A stretch of DNA of 64,000 nucleotides. Source: Taklimakanibacter lacteus. GTDB lineage: Bacteria; Pseudomonadota; Alphaproteobacteria; Rhizobiales; Aestuariivirgaceae. The DNA lies in contig QOZQ01000009.1 in NCBI GenBank assembly GCA_003576695.1, positions 124,001-188,000 of the forward strand, written 5' to 3'. A program made the position numbers and the translations under genes. The notes below the pieces were generated by a model. It searched no databases. It saw only the letters and a list, made by a program, of their open reading frames with translations, and was not told where the DNA came from. Every line of letters begins with the position of its first letter. Positions within the stretch are counted from its first letter, which is position 1. This document shows, piece after piece, positions 39,900 to 50,425 of the stretch.

Positions 39900-40812
39900 G
39901 ACAAACCTGACGCTCAAGCAGCTTCGCTATTTCGAGGCGTTGGTGCGGCATGGCCACTTCGGACGCGCGGCGGATTCTTGCGCGATTTCCCAACCCGCTA
40001 TGTCGGTGCAGATCCGGGAGCTGGAAGAGGAACTCGGCACGGAGCTCTTCGAGAGGGGCGCGCGGCAAGTGCGGCTGACCAGCTTCGGAGAGGAATTTGC
40101 CCTGCGGGTGCGCGACATATTGCGTTCGGTGGACGAGCTGGGCGACCTGGCGCGCACCTCTCAGGACCGGCTGGCGGGGCGGCTGCGCATAGGCGTGATC
40201 CCGACCGTCGCCCCTTATCTTCTGCCCACCATCATCGGCAGCCTGACCCGCTCGCATGACGGTCTTGTCATTCACGTGCGCGAGACGCTGACGCGCAAGC
40301 TGATCGAGGAGCTGGCGGAAGGCCGGCTCGACACGGCTATCGTCGCCTTGCCGGTGTCGGAGCCGTCGTTGACCGAGGTGGCGCTGTTCACCGAGAATTT
40401 CGTGCTGGTCCGGCCTGGCGAGGATGCGGGAAAGCCGGTGCCCAACAGCAAGGCGTTGCGCGAAATGCGGCTGCTTCTGCTGGAGGAGGGGCATTGCTTC
40501 CGCGATCAGGCCCTGTCGTTCTGCAACATGCATTCGGTGCGGCCACGGGAGCTGCTGGACGGGAGTTCCTTGTCGACGCTGGTCCAGATGGTCAGCGCCG
40601 GCATCGGCGTCACCTTGATCCCGGAAATGGCCGTTGCGGTGGAGACACGCTCGGCCTCCGTGTCCATCGCGCGCTTCAAGAACCCGCAGCCCGCACGCAC
40701 GATCGGCATGGTCTGGCGCAAGACAAGCCCGCTCGGCAAGCAGCTCAAGCAGATTTCCGAAGTTGTCCGCCAGTCGGCCGAGACGTTGCGCGCGCAGCAC
40801 GATCCGGTTTGA
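39898..40812 (+). CDS. oxyR: OxyR-type hydrogen peroxide-sensing regulator
   Basis: This 304-residue LysR-family regulator has an N-terminal winged helix-turn-helix (about 5-65) and a sensor domain. The redox cysteines are Cys200 and Cys209 in [14 protein letters not shown], nine residues apart exactly as Cys199/Cys208 in E. coli OxyR. Oxidation forms a disulfide that changes DNA contacts and activates genes such as katG, which lies divergently next to it. Length and layout are normal. Confidence 0.95.
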   Translation: MTNLTLKQLRYFEALVRHGHFGRAADSCAISQPAMSVQIRELEEELGTELFERGARQVRLTSFGEEFALRVRDILRSVDELGDLARTSQDRLAGRLRIGVIPTVAPYLLPTIIGSLTRSHDGLVIHVRETLTRKLIEELAEGRLDTAIVALPVSEPSLTEVALFTENFVLVRPGEDAGKPVPNSKALREMRLLLLEEGHCFRDQALSFCNMHSVRPRELLDGSSLSTLVQMVSAGIGVTLIPEMAVAVETRSASVSIARFKNPQPARTIGMVWRKTSPLGKQLKQISEVVRQSAETLRAQHDPV

Positions 40813-40874
40813 ACTTTCGACAGGAAAGAATACAAAAGCTCAGACTCGCTCAACTGAGTCGGATGGGGATTCAC

Positions 40875-41579
40875 ATGCAGAAGAAGCTTGCGGCAGAGTT
40901 GTTTGGTACATTCTGGCTGGTGCTCGGCGGTTGCGGAAGTGCGGTTCTGGCCGCTGCCTTCCCTAACGTCGGCATTGGCCTGCTTGGCGTATCCTTCGCG
41001 TTCGGACTGACGGTGCTGACCATGGCCTATGCGGTGGGGGGCATTTCCGGCGGTCACTTCAACCCGGCCGTTTCGGTCGGCCTTGCAGCCGCGGGTCGCT
41101 TTTCCTGGGGCTCGGTCATTCCCTACATCATTGCCCAGGTGATCGGCGCCGTTGTCGCGGCGGGCGTGCTTTATCTCATTGCCTCCGGCAAGGCGGGCTT
41201 CGCGATCGATCCCGCGGCGCCCGGGGCCTTTGCCACGAACGGCTTTGCCGAGCATTCGCCGGGCGGCTATTCGCTCATGGCTGCGCTGATTTGCGAAATC
41301 GTGCTGACCGCCTTCTTCCTGATCATCATCCTGGGCGCCACGGGCAAATCGGTACCGGTGGGCTTTGCGCCGATCGCGATCGGTCTTGGGCTGACGCTCA
41401 TCCACCTGATCTCGATCCCGGTGACCAATACATCGGTCAATCCGGCGCGCTCGACGGGACCTGCGCTCTTCGCCGGCGGCTTGGCGCTGCAGCAGCTCTG
41501 GCTGTTCTGGGTCGCTCCGCTGATCGGTGGCGCGCTGGGCGGCCTCGTTTACAAGGCGCTGCTCAGCGAGGAGAAGTAG
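40875..41579 (+). CDS. aqpZ: Aquaporin Z-like water channel
   Basis: This 234-residue protein has six membrane segments and both pore loops: HFNPAVSVG (NPA at 63-65) and SVNPARSTG (NPA at 189-191, followed by the selectivity Arg). It should conduct water rapidly. Starting at 40875 gives the family N terminus [19 protein letters not shown] precedes it, and an in-frame ATG lies four codons upstream. It is only 62 bases after oxyR on the same strand, so it may be co-transcribed. Some aquaporins pass hydrogen peroxide; whether this one does is not known. Confidence 0.94.
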   Translation: MQKKLAAELFGTFWLVLGGCGSAVLAAAFPNVGIGLLGVSFAFGLTVLTMAYAVGGISGGHFNPAVSVGLAAAGRFSWGSVIPYIIAQVIGAVVAAGVLYLIASGKAGFAIDPAAPGAFATNGFAEHSPGGYSLMAALICEIVLTAFFLIIILGATGKSVPVGFAPIAIGLGLTLIHLISIPVTNTSVNPARSTGPALFAGGLALQQLWLFWVAPLIGGALGGLVYKALLSEEK

Positions 41580-41598
41580 TTCCTTCGCACAAAATGGG

Positions 41599-41625
41599 GG
41601 AGCGCCGGACCTATTCGGCGCCTCC
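41599..41625 (+). terminator. Likely hairpin terminator after aqpZ
   Basis: GGAGCGCCG (41599-41607) pairs with CGGCGCCTCC (41616-41625) with one bulged base and an 8-base loop. It begins 20 bases after the aqpZ stop. No long T-run follows, so termination may be partial. Confidence 0.5.
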
Positions 41626-41651
41626 TCGCGTTTAGCTGCGTCCCCCCTTTA

Positions 41652-41665
41652 TTCTTCATGAAGAA
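41652..41665. promoter_or_regulatory. Perfect 14-bp palindrome
   Basis: TTCTTCATGAAGAA is a perfect palindrome about 90 bases upstream of the small orphan gene at 41754. It may be an operator. No regulator can be assigned. Confidence 0.35.
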
Positions 41666-41753
41666 GAGTTACGGCTCTTAAGGTCGTTCTCTTGGGCTTT
41701 CTGACCTCGATGTGAACTTCCTCGCCCAGACGCTCATTTCATGAGGTAGTCAT

Positions 41754-42026
41754 ATGTATCGCATCACCTTGGAATGTCACGGTGTACCAGCAACGGCAGG
41801 CGAGGAAGCGGCGCGCGACATCACAGAGGAGTTCAGGCTTCACTATCCACGCGAAAACAACGTCACGTGCACCTTCGAGGACGGCAAGCTGAGGCTTGTT
41901 GCTGAAAATGACTACGATCCTGAAGGACTTAACCTGATGGACGAGTTTTCAGACAACATTTCGACATACATCGCCGAACTGTTCGACGGCAAAATTCGAC
42001 TTGTCAGCGTCGAAACCCTCGGATGA
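41754..42026 (+). CDS. Orphan 90-residue acidic protein
   Basis: I do not recognise this protein. It is small, acidic and without membrane segments; it begins MYRITLECHGVPATAGEEAA and alternates predicted strands and helices, with a single cysteine. Codon use is less GC-biased than the neighbours (AAT, TCA, ACA, ATT are frequent), which may indicate later arrival. ATGAGGTAGTC precedes the start, giving a GAGG ribosome site. It stands alone between two hairpins. An ordinary GC-rich shadow would not look like this, so I think it is real. Confidence 0.65.
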   Translation: MYRITLECHGVPATAGEEAARDITEEFRLHYPRENNVTCTFEDGKLRLVAENDYDPEGLNLMDEFSDNISTYIAELFDGKIRLVSVETLG

Positions 42027-42038
42027 ATTCGCTAACCT

Positions 42039-42068
42039 GACATGAGGCGGCTCTGGCCGTCTCATGTC
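42039..42068. terminator. Bidirectional hairpin terminator
   Basis: GACATGAGGCGGC (42039-42051) pairs with GCCGTCTCATGTC (42056-42068): 13 pairs including one G-U, with loop TCTG. It lies exactly between the convergent orphan gene and the hydrolase gene. Confidence 0.7.
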
Positions 42069-42069
42069 G

Positions 42070-42717
42070 TTACGCCTCGCGCGCCAGCCGCTTGTCGAGA
42101 TAGGTGGCGCAGATCTTGGTCAGGTCGTCGATCTTGTCCTGGAAGAAGTGGTTGGCGCCCGGCATCACCTTGTGCTCGATGACGATGCCCTTCTGGGTCT
42201 TGAGCTTGGTCACCAGCGTGTTGACGGCCTCGGGCGGGGTCACCGTGTCCTTGTCGCCATTGACGAACAGGCCGGAGGCCGGGCAGGGGGCGAGGAACGA
42301 GAAGTCGTAATGCTTGGCGAGCGGCGCCACCGAGATGAAGCCCGAGATTTCCGGCCGGCGCATCAGGAGCTGCATGGAGATCCAGGCTCCGAAGGAGATG
42401 CCGGCGATCCAGCAGATCTTGGCTTCCCGGTTATGCGACTGCAACCAGTCGAGGGCGGAAGCAGCATCGGAAAGTTCCCCGGCGCCGTTCTCGAACAGGC
42501 CCTGGCTCCTGCCCACACCCCGGAAATTGAAGCGCAGCACCGAGAAACCGCGTTGGGCGAACATATAATAGAGGGAATGCACGATAGGGTTGTTCATCGT
42601 GCCGCCGAAGCTCGGATGGGGATGCAGGAGGATCGCGATCGGGGAGCCCTGGGCCTTGGAATGATGATAGCGCGCTTCGATACGGCCGGCCGGCCCATTG
42701 AAAATCACTTCAGGCAT
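42070..42717 (-). CDS. Alpha/beta hydrolase
   Basis: This 215-residue cytosolic alpha/beta hydrolase has the oxyanion segment HPHPSFGGTMNN (about 32-43), the nucleophile elbow GISFGA (Ser in G-x-S-x-G), a likely acid in NGDKDTVTPP, and the catalytic His in PGANHFF. Short members of this type (CPBP/dienelactone-hydrolase-like) are common in alphaproteobacteria and their substrates are usually unknown. It lies 216 bases from the divergent iscR, so the two share a control region. Confidence 0.88.
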   Translation of the reverse strand: MPEVIFNGPAGRIEARYHHSKAQGSPIAILLHPHPSFGGTMNNPIVHSLYYMFAQRGFSVLRFNFRGVGRSQGLFENGAGELSDAASALDWLQSHNREAKICWIAGISFGAWISMQLLMRRPEISGFISVAPLAKHYDFSFLAPCPASGLFVNGDKDTVTPPEAVNTLVTKLKTQKGIVIEHKVMPGANHFFQDKIDDLTKICATYLDKRLAREA

Positions 42718-42783
42718 GAGCGAGTGTCGATCCTGTTCTGCGTCTGGCGGTTATTGAAAAAGGGCAAATTCCGGCGAAATAGT

Positions 42784-42798
42784 TGACTCCCGTAGTCG
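42784..42798. promoter_or_regulatory. Inverted repeat upstream of iscR, possible Fe-S/iron operator
   Basis: TTGACT (42784-42789) and AGTC (42794-42797) form the dyad GACT-N5-AGTC, about 140 bases upstream of iscR. This form resembles iron- and cluster-responsive (IscR/RirA-type) sites described for alphaproteobacterial suf operons, but I recall that motif only approximately. TTGACT could also be a -35 element. Confidence 0.35.
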
Positions 42799-42933
42799 GA
42801 TATTCTATTTCCTTGTTTAGAATTGTTCAAAGAAATATAGAATCCCACGGGACGCCGGGCGAGACCGGCTCTTAGCACGGCTCCGGGGTGAAATGGCAAG
42901 TTTTCTCAAAGAGCCGGCAGCGGAAAAGCAACC

Positions 42934-43428
42934 ATGAAACTCTCTACCAAAGGCAGATATGCGGTGATGGCCATGGTCGATATCGGCCAGAATGGCGAGG
43001 GCCGCACCGTGTCGCTGGCCGAGATCGCCGCGCGCCAGGACATCAGCCAGGAATATCTCGAGCAGCTTTTCGTGAAGCTCCGCAAGGCGGGCCTGGTGCA
43101 GAGCGCCAGGGGACCGGGCGGCGGTTACCGGCTGGCGCATCCCGCCGATGATATCGTCATCTATGACGTCATCGCTGCGGTCGACGAGCCGATGAAGGTG
43201 ACGCGCTGCGAGGGCGACGCGGTCGATGGCTGCGTCAGGGGCGAGCGCTGCTGCACCCATGATCTGTGGTCCTCGATCGGAAGGCAGGTGAACACCTTCC
43301 TGGCCAATGTCACGCTCGACGATGTGGTCAACAAGCGCAACCTGGCGTTGGCGGCCTCGATCCGCCAGGCCAAGGCGCGTTATGTGCGAAAGCCGCAGCA
43401 GAACGAGATCGATGCGCATATATCTTGA
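42934..43428 (+). CDS. iscR: Rrf2-family regulator, IscR type
   Basis: This 164-residue regulator has a winged helix (MKLSTKGRYAVMAMVDI to GLVQSARGPGGGYRLAHP) and a cluster-binding loop with Cys92, Cys100, Cys106/107 and His109. E. coli IscR has Cys92-x5-Cys98-x5-Cys104-x2-His107; here the first gap is seven residues and an extra Cys follows the third. It probably holds a 2Fe-2S cluster and reports cluster supply. It is the first gene of the suf operon, and its 3' end overlaps the cysteine desulfurase by 17 bases. Confidence 0.92.
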   Translation: MKLSTKGRYAVMAMVDIGQNGEGRTVSLAEIAARQDISQEYLEQLFVKLRKAGLVQSARGPGGGYRLAHPADDIVIYDVIAAVDEPMKVTRCEGDAVDGCVRGERCCTHDLWSSIGRQVNTFLANVTLDDVVNKRNLALAASIRQAKARYVRKPQQNEIDAHIS

Positions 43429-44491
43429 CCATAATGCCACGAGCCCGCTGCGCGAGAACGCCCGCAAGGCGATGCTGGCGGCGCTTGAGCTTCATGGCAA
43501 TGCGTCGTCCATCCATGGCGAGGGCAGGCGCGCCCATGCGCTGCTCGATGAGGCGCGCGAGACCGTGGCGCGCGCCCTTGGTGTCCTGGCGCCCATGGTC
43601 GTCTTCACCTCGGGCGGCAGCGAAGCGAACAACCTGGCGCTGAAGGGCGTCGCGGTCGAACGTCTGATCGTTTCCGCAATCGAACATCCCTCGGTCCTCG
43701 AGGCGGCGAAGGCCACGGGCAAGCCCGTCGCCATCCTTCCTGTCGATGCTCGGGGCATCGTCGATCTCGAAGCGCTCGACCGGCTGCTCGGGGCTGGGCC
43801 CAAGGCGCTGGTCAGCGTGATGCTCGCCAATAACGAGACCGGCGTCATCGAGCCCATACGCGATGTGGTAGCCCTGGCGCACCGGCATGGCGCCCTCGTT
43901 CACAGCGACGCGGTCCAGGCCGTTGGCAAGATGCCCGTCAATTTCGGCCTGCTGGGCGTCGATCTCCTGACGCTCTCGGCGCACAAGCTGGGCGGCCCGC
44001 AAGGGGCAGGCGCCCTCATCATTCGCGATGGGCTGGCGCTGGAACCCTTGATCCATGGCGGCGGCCAGGAATTGCGCCGCAGGGCCGGCACCGAGAACAT
44101 TGCCGCGATCGTCGGTTTCGCCGCCGCGATCGCCGAAAAAGGACTCGAAATCAAGGCGCTGCGCGACCATCTTGAATCGAGGCTTGAAGATGCGGTGATC
44201 TTCGCCGCCGAGGCGGAGCGCCTGCCGAACACCAGCTGTTTCGCGGCACCCGGCCTTTCCGCCGAAACAGCGCTGATGGCGCTCGATCTTGCCGGTTTTG
44301 CGGTTTCCTCGGGCTCTGCCTGCTCATCTGGCAAGGTGGCGAAATCGCATGTGCTGCAGGCGATGGGGGTTGCCCCCGATCTGGCGGGTGCGGCTTTGCG
44401 CGTCAGCCTCGGCTGGACCACGACGGCCGACGACATCGAAAAATTCATCTCCGCCTGGGCGAAGCTCAAGGCCCGGCGGAAAGCGGCATAG
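43412..44491 (+). CDS. Cysteine desulfurase (IscS/NifS type)
   Basis: This 359-residue PLP enzyme takes sulfur from cysteine for cluster building. It opens with [16 protein letters not shown]. The PLP lysine is K192 in [11 protein letters not shown] and the active cysteine is C304 in [10 protein letters not shown], the longer loop typical of class I desulfurases. This makes it distinct from SufS encoded in the same operon, so the operon has two sulfur donors. It overlaps iscR by 17 bases and lies 11 bases before sufB. The start at 43412 is fixed by the conserved N terminus. Confidence 0.94.
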   Translation: MRIYLDHNATSPLRENARKAMLAALELHGNASSIHGEGRRAHALLDEARETVARALGVLAPMVVFTSGGSEANNLALKGVAVERLIVSAIEHPSVLEAAKATGKPVAILPVDARGIVDLEALDRLLGAGPKALVSVMLANNETGVIEPIRDVVALAHRHGALVHSDAVQAVGKMPVNFGLLGVDLLTLSAHKLGGPQGAGALIIRDGLALEPLIHGGGQELRRRAGTENIAAIVGFAAAIAEKGLEIKALRDHLESRLEDAVIFAAEAERLPNTSCFAAPGLSAETALMALDLAGFAVSSGSACSSGKVAKSHVLQAMGVAPDLAGAALRVSLGWTTTADDIEKFISAWAKLKARRKAA

Positions 44492-44502
44492 GACTGAAGA
44501 AA

Positions 44503-45968
<1,466 letters not shown>

Positions 45969-45969
<1 letters not shown>

Positions 45970-46256
45970 TGTCCAAACGTCGGGGCGATATCTGGTTCGT
46001 GCGTTCCAATGGCGGGCAGGGCTCCTATCCCGTGACGCCGGAGGGCTGGCGCGTGGTCTGGGTGTTCGTGGCCGGCATCGTTGCTTCGGCGATCATGGGT
46101 TTCGTGCTGGCGCAGGCCATGCCGACCGTCATGTGGGCGGGGTTCACGGCGCTCGGCATGGCGATAGCGGCGTTCTGGTTCATCATGACGGCGCGCGCCC
46201 ATACGGACTATTCGAAGACTTACAATGAGTATGTGAAAGACAAGAAGAATGCCTGA
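45969..46256 (+). CDS. Small two-segment membrane protein in the suf operon
   Basis: This 95-residue protein has two hydrophobic segments (about 28-50 and 54-76), a basic N terminus (MSKRRGDIWFVRSNGGQG) and a charged C-terminal tail (YSKTYNEYVKDKKNA). I do not recognise a named family with certainty. The ATG overlaps the sufB stop by one base, so it is likely translationally coupled. Its position suggests a link with cluster assembly at the membrane or simply operon carriage; there is no direct evidence for either. Confidence 0.8.
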
Positions 46257-46270
46257 TCAACGGTGGCACA

Positions 46271-46444
46271 ATGACGGTGGAAACACTATTCGACATGATT
46301 CAGACACCGGTAGTCGGCGCAATAGCCGGTTACGTTTTGTTCAGGCAACTACGCAAGACGCATCCGGAAACGGCGCTTAAATTCGCACTGATAGCTGGTA
46401 TCGGCGCTGCCATCGTGTACGCCGCGCTAAAATACGTGTTCTAG
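46271..46444 (+). CDS. 57-residue predicted membrane protein between sufB and sufC
   Basis: This short reading frame begins MTVETLFDMIQTPVVGAIAG and ends with KFALIAGIGAAIVYAALKYV plus Phe. It has a hydrophobic stretch near 14-24 and a clear membrane segment at about 38-54, separated by a basic loop (FRQLRKTH). GGTGG precedes the ATG. It fills the gap between the 95-residue gene and sufC almost exactly, leaving 14 and 15 bases, which supports reality. Codon choice (CTA, ATA, GTA, TTG) differs from the GC-rich neighbours. Function unknown. Confidence 0.68.
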   Translation: MTVETLFDMIQTPVVGAIAGYVLFRQLRKTHPETALKFALIAGIGAAIVYAALKYVF

Positions 46445-46459
46445 ATTTGGAAATGTGTG

Positions 46460-47215
46460 ATGCTCGAAGTTAAAGATCTCTATGTCAAACTGGCGGACGA
46501 AGACCGCACCATACTGAACGGCCTCACCCTCAAGGTGAAGGCGGGCGAGGTGCATGCCATCATGGGGCCGAACGGCTCCGGCAAGTCGACGTTGTCCTAT
46601 GTGCTCGCCGGCCGCGAAGGCTATGAGGTCACCGGCGGTGAAGCCAGGTTCAAGGGCGAGGACCTGCTCGACATGGCGCCGGACCAGCGCGCCGCCAAGG
46701 GCCTGTTCCTGGCCTTCCAGTATCCGATCGAGATACCGGGCGTCGCCACCATGCAATTCCTCAAAGTGGCGCTCAATTCGCAGCGCAAGGCGCGTGGCGA
46801 GAAGGAGCTGACGACGCCCGAATTCATGCGGATCGTCAAGGAGCGCGCCGCCAGGCTCGGCATCTCGCAGGACATGCTGAAACGCGCCGTCAATGTCGGC
46901 TTCTCGGGCGGCGAGAAGAAGCGCGCCGAGATCCTGCAGATGGCGGTGCTGGAGCCCTCGCTCTGCATCCTGGACGAGACCGATTCCGGCCTCGACATCG
47001 ACGCGCTGCGCGTCGTCGCCGACGGCGTGAACGCGCTGCGCTCGCCCGAGCGCGCCATGGTCGTCATCACCCATTACCAGCGGTTGCTCGATTATATCGT
47101 GCCCGATTTCGTGCATGTCCTCTCGCAGGGCCGCATCGTCAAGTCGGGCGGCAAGGAGCTGGCGCTCGAACTCGAAGCCAAGGGCTATGCCGAGTTCACC
47201 AGGGAAGCCGCATGA
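46460..47215 (+). CDS. sufC: Fe-S assembly ATPase SufC
   Basis: This 251-residue ABC-type ATPase has Walker A GPNGSGKST (36-44), the signature FSGGEKKRAEILQ, Walker B LCILDETDSGLD and the switch His in VITHYQRLL. It drives conformational change in SufBCD. The Q-loop region FLAFQYPIEIPGV is characteristic of SufC. The ATG at 46460 follows GGAAA. Its stop overlaps the sufD start by four bases. Confidence 0.97.
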   Translation: MLEVKDLYVKLADEDRTILNGLTLKVKAGEVHAIMGPNGSGKSTLSYVLAGREGYEVTGGEARFKGEDLLDMAPDQRAAKGLFLAFQYPIEIPGVATMQFLKVALNSQRKARGEKELTTPEFMRIVKERAARLGISQDMLKRAVNVGFSGGEKKRAEILQMAVLEPSLCILDETDSGLDIDALRVVADGVNALRSPERAMVVITHYQRLLDYIVPDFVHVLSQGRIVKSGGKELALELEAKGYAEFTREAA

Positions 47216-48411
47216 ATGTCGCCGTGAACAAGACGCCGGCGGAGCTTGCCTATGACGGCATGCTGCTGCCGCATCCGCGTCTCGAAGACTGGAAATGGAC
47301 CAATCTCAGGACCCTGATCGACCGGCCTTATCCGCCGCGCATCGCCGTCACGGCGCTGCCCAGGGACGTCGAGCGGCTGCTGAAGCGCGATCCCCTGGCG
47401 ATGATCGCCCATGCCCGCATCGTCTTCGTCAATGGCCTCTTCGACAAGGCGGCATCGGCATTGCCGGCCGGCGGCGCCGTCAAGGTGACCCAGCAGCTGG
47501 CGCCGCTCGACAATACGGACGAGCCGGTGCTCGAGATGAACAGGGCTTTCGCCGGCGAAGGTGTGCATATCGAGATCACCTCCAACATCGACGCGCCGGT
47601 CGAGATCGTCCATGTCGCGACCGACGCCGAGGCGCGCACCATCGCCACGCGCCACCGGATCACCATTGCCGATGGCGCCTCGGCGACCGTGCTCGAGATC
47701 CATCTGGGTGAGGGCGATTATCTGACCAACAGCGTGATCGACGTCGCTCTGGGAGCCGGGGCGAAGCTCGACCGCGTCAAGCTCGAGATCGAATCGCGCG
47801 ACGCCATCCATCTGGCGCATGCCCGGATCACGCTCGGCCGCGATGCGGTTCTGCGCGATTTCACGCTGACCTCCGGCGCCCGCGTCAACCGCCAGAACGC
47901 CACGGTCAATTTCGCCGGCGAGAAGGCGGATGCCAAGATTGCCGGCTCCTATCTTCTGTCCGGCAAGCAGCATGCCGATACCCGTCTGGTCATCGACCAC
48001 CAGGTGCCGAAATGCACGAGCCGAGAGATCTTCAAATGCGTGATGGACGAGAAAGCACGCGGAATTTTCCAGGGCAAGGTGATCGTCCAGCGCGACGCCC
48101 AGAAGACCGACGGCAAGCAGTCCTCGCACGGGCTCCTGCTGTCGGAGACGGCTGAATTCGACGCCAAGCCCGAGCTCGAGATCTATGCCGATGACGTGGT
48201 CTGCGGCCATGGCGCCACCAGCGGCGATATCGACCACAATCATCTCTTCTATCTGCGCTCGCGCGGCATTCCGGAGCCCGAGGCCAAATCGATGCTGATT
48301 GCCGCCTTCGTCGGCGAGGCCTTCGACACGATCAGCCATGACGACGTGCGCGAGCAATTGACCCGCTTCGCCGAGACCTGGCTCGTCGATCACAAGGAAA
48401 CGGTCCGGTGA
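47212..48411 (+). CDS. sufD: Fe-S cluster assembly protein SufD
   Basis: This 399-residue protein is the SufB paralogue in the SufBCD scaffold. The C-terminal half has the expected YLLSGKQHADTRLVIDHQVPKCTSREIFKCVMDEKARGIFQGK block, then HGATSGDIDHNHLFYLRSRGIPE (conserved His) and AFVGEAFD. It overlaps sufC and sufS by four bases on each side, indicating tight coupling. Length is normal. Confidence 0.96.
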   Translation: MNVAVNKTPAELAYDGMLLPHPRLEDWKWTNLRTLIDRPYPPRIAVTALPRDVERLLKRDPLAMIAHARIVFVNGLFDKAASALPAGGAVKVTQQLAPLDNTDEPVLEMNRAFAGEGVHIEITSNIDAPVEIVHVATDAEARTIATRHRITIADGASATVLEIHLGEGDYLTNSVIDVALGAGAKLDRVKLEIESRDAIHLAHARITLGRDAVLRDFTLTSGARVNRQNATVNFAGEKADAKIAGSYLLSGKQHADTRLVIDHQVPKCTSREIFKCVMDEKARGIFQGKVIVQRDAQKTDGKQSSHGLLLSETAEFDAKPELEIYADDVVCGHGATSGDIDHNHLFYLRSRGIPEPEAKSMLIAAFVGEAFDTISHDDVREQLTRFAETWLVDHKETVR

Positions 48412-49652
48412 CGGCGCAAGCAAAGATCCGCCCCGCTTTCGATGTCGAGGCCATCCGCCGCGACTTCCCGATCCTGTCGCGCGAGGTCTATGGCAAGCCG
48501 CTCGTCTATCTCGATAATGCGGCCTCCGCCCAGAAACCCAAGGCGGTGCTCGACCGCATGATGCAGGCGATGTCCGAGGACTACGCCAATGTCCATCGCG
48601 GCCTGCACTATCTCTCCAATACCTCGACCCAGGCCTTCGAGGACGCGCGCGAAAGTGTGCGGCGCTTCCTCAACGCGCCGTCCAAGGACCAGATCATCTT
48701 CACCCGCAATGCCACCGAGGCGATCAACCTGGTGGCGCAGTCCTTCGGCGGCATGGTATTGGGCGAGGGCGACGAGATCGTGCTGTCGATCCTCGAGCAC
48801 CACTCCAATATCGTGCCCTGGCACTTCCATCGCGAGCGCCGTGGCGCGGTGATCAGATGGGCGCCGATCGATGACGACGGCAATTTCCTGTTGGAGGAGT
48901 TCGAGAAGCTCCTCAATCCCCGCACCAGGATCGTCGCCATCACCCAGATGTCGAATGCGCTCGGCACCATTGTCCCGATCAAGGAGGTCATCCGCCTCGC
49001 CCATGCCAGGGGCATTCCGGTGCTGGTCGATGGCAGCCAGGCGGCGGTGCATCTGCCCATCGACGTCCAGGACCTCGACGCCGACTTCTATGCCTTCACC
49101 GGCCACAAGACCTATGGGCCTTCGGGCATCGGCGTGCTCTATGGCAAGATGGAGCATCTTAAGCGCATGCCGCCCTATCAGGGCGGTGGCGAGATGATCG
49201 GCGAGGTGTCGCTCGACACGATCACCTATGCTGAGCCGCCGCACCGCTTCGAAGCGGGGACGCCGGCCATTGTCGAGGCCATCGGCCTTGGCGCCGCCCT
49301 CGACTACATGAAGGGCATCGGCCTCGAAGCGATCGCGGCGCATGAGGCGGACTTGCGCAACTATGCGATGGCGCGACTCTCCGAGATCAATTCGCTGAGG
49401 ATATTCGGCCGCGCCCGCGAGAAGGGGGCGATCGTCTCCTTCAACATGGAAGGGGCGCATGCCCATGACATCTCGACGGTGATCGACCGCGCCGGCGTCG
49501 CGGTCAGGGCAGGGACCCATTGCACCCAGCCGCTGCTCGCCCGCTTCGGCGTGACGGCCACCTGCCGGGCGTCCTTCGGCATGTACAACACAAGGGCCGA
49601 AGTTGATAAACTGGCGGAAGCGCTTATCTCTGCCCAGAGGATCTTTCTGTGA
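48408..49652 (+). CDS. sufS: Cysteine desulfurase SufS
   Basis: This 414-residue class II desulfurase has the PLP lysine K234 in TGHKTYGPSGIG and the active cysteine C372 in RAGTHCTQPLL. It opens with a GTG start overlapping the sufD stop. SufS enzymes usually need SufE or SufU to pass on persulfide; neither is in this operon, so the acceptor must be encoded elsewhere or SufBCD is served directly. Confidence 0.96.
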   Translation: MTAQAKIRPAFDVEAIRRDFPILSREVYGKPLVYLDNAASAQKPKAVLDRMMQAMSEDYANVHRGLHYLSNTSTQAFEDARESVRRFLNAPSKDQIIFTRNATEAINLVAQSFGGMVLGEGDEIVLSILEHHSNIVPWHFHRERRGAVIRWAPIDDDGNFLLEEFEKLLNPRTRIVAITQMSNALGTIVPIKEVIRLAHARGIPVLVDGSQAAVHLPIDVQDLDADFYAFTGHKTYGPSGIGVLYGKMEHLKRMPPYQGGGEMIGEVSLDTITYAEPPHRFEAGTPAIVEAIGLGAALDYMKGIGLEAIAAHEADLRNYAMARLSEINSLRIFGRAREKGAIVSFNMEGAHAHDISTVIDRAGVAVRAGTHCTQPLLARFGVTATCRASFGMYNTRAEVDKLAEALISAQRIFL

Positions 49653-50032
49653 CCGACGTCCAGGACCATAGCGCTGCCCAAACGGCAGCCCAAGTTCCCC
49701 CGGCCTCCGCCATCCCGCCGGATGAGATCGCGCGCCTGACGGACGACATCACGGCCGCCCTCAAGACCGTCTATGATCCTGAAATCCCTGTCGATATTTA
49801 CGAGTTGGGCTTGGTCTACAAGGTCGACATCGAGGATGACCGGCAGGTCAAGATCGACATGACCCTGACCGCCCCCGGCTGCCCGGTCGCCGGCGACATG
49901 CCGGGCTGGGTCGAGAATGCAGTGGGCGCGGTTCCGGGTGTTTCGGGGGTGAAGGTCAATTTGGTCTTCGATCCGCCATGGGACCATTCCCGCATGTCGG
50001 ATGAGGCGCGCGTCGCACTCAATATGTGGTAA
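49649..50032 (+). CDS. sufT: SUF system assembly protein SufT (MIP18/DUF59)
   Basis: This 127-residue protein has a MIP18 domain with KTVYDPEIPVDIYELGLVYKV and the conserved TLTAPGCPVAGDMPGWV (single Cys). SufT-type proteins help mature Fe-S proteins, often under high demand. The first 25 residues are a Gln/Ala-rich extension. The GTG start overlaps sufS by four bases. Confidence 0.93.
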   Translation: MTDVQDHSAAQTAAQVPPASAIPPDEIARLTDDITAALKTVYDPEIPVDIYELGLVYKVDIEDDRQVKIDMTLTAPGCPVAGDMPGWVENAVGAVPGVSGVKVNLVFDPPWDHSRMSDEARVALNMW

Positions 50033-50040
50033 GAAGAAGC

Positions 50041-50421
50041 ATGACGATGACCAGACCCCGCCCCAAGGTGATGACGCTGACCGAAGCCGCGGCCGAGCGC
50101 GTGAAGGCGATCATGAGCAAGGCGAAAAAGCCGGTCCTCGGCCTGCGCCTTGGCGTCAAGAACGGCGGCTGCGCCGGCATGGAATACACGATGGAATGGG
50201 CAGAGCATAAGCGCCCATATGACGAGGTCGTGGAGGACAGGGACGTCACGGTATTCATCGATCCCAAGGCGATCATGTTCCTGCTCGGCACCGAGATGGA
50301 CTACAGGGAATCGATGCTGAAATCGGGCTTTGTCTTCAACAATCCGAACCAGACCGCCGCCTGCGGCTGCGGTGAATCGGTGATGCTCAAGCCCGCCCAG
50401 GCCGTCCCGGCCGCCCAGTAG
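50041..50421 (+). CDS. sufA: A-type Fe-S carrier SufA
   Basis: This 126-residue A-type carrier binds and hands over clusters. The three conserved cysteines are Cys44 (GGCAG) and Cys108/Cys110 (ACGCGES). AAGAAG precedes the ATG at 50041; an earlier in-frame start at 50026 is less likely. It lies 8 bases after sufT and completes the suf set. ErpA is a related alternative name, but the operon position favours SufA. Confidence 0.93.
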   Translation: MTMTRPRPKVMTLTEAAAERVKAIMSKAKKPVLGLRLGVKNGGCAGMEYTMEWAEHKRPYDEVVEDRDVTVFIDPKAIMFLLGTEMDYRESMLKSGFVFNNPNQTAACGCGESVMLKPAQAVPAAQ

Positions 50422-50425
50422 CGGC

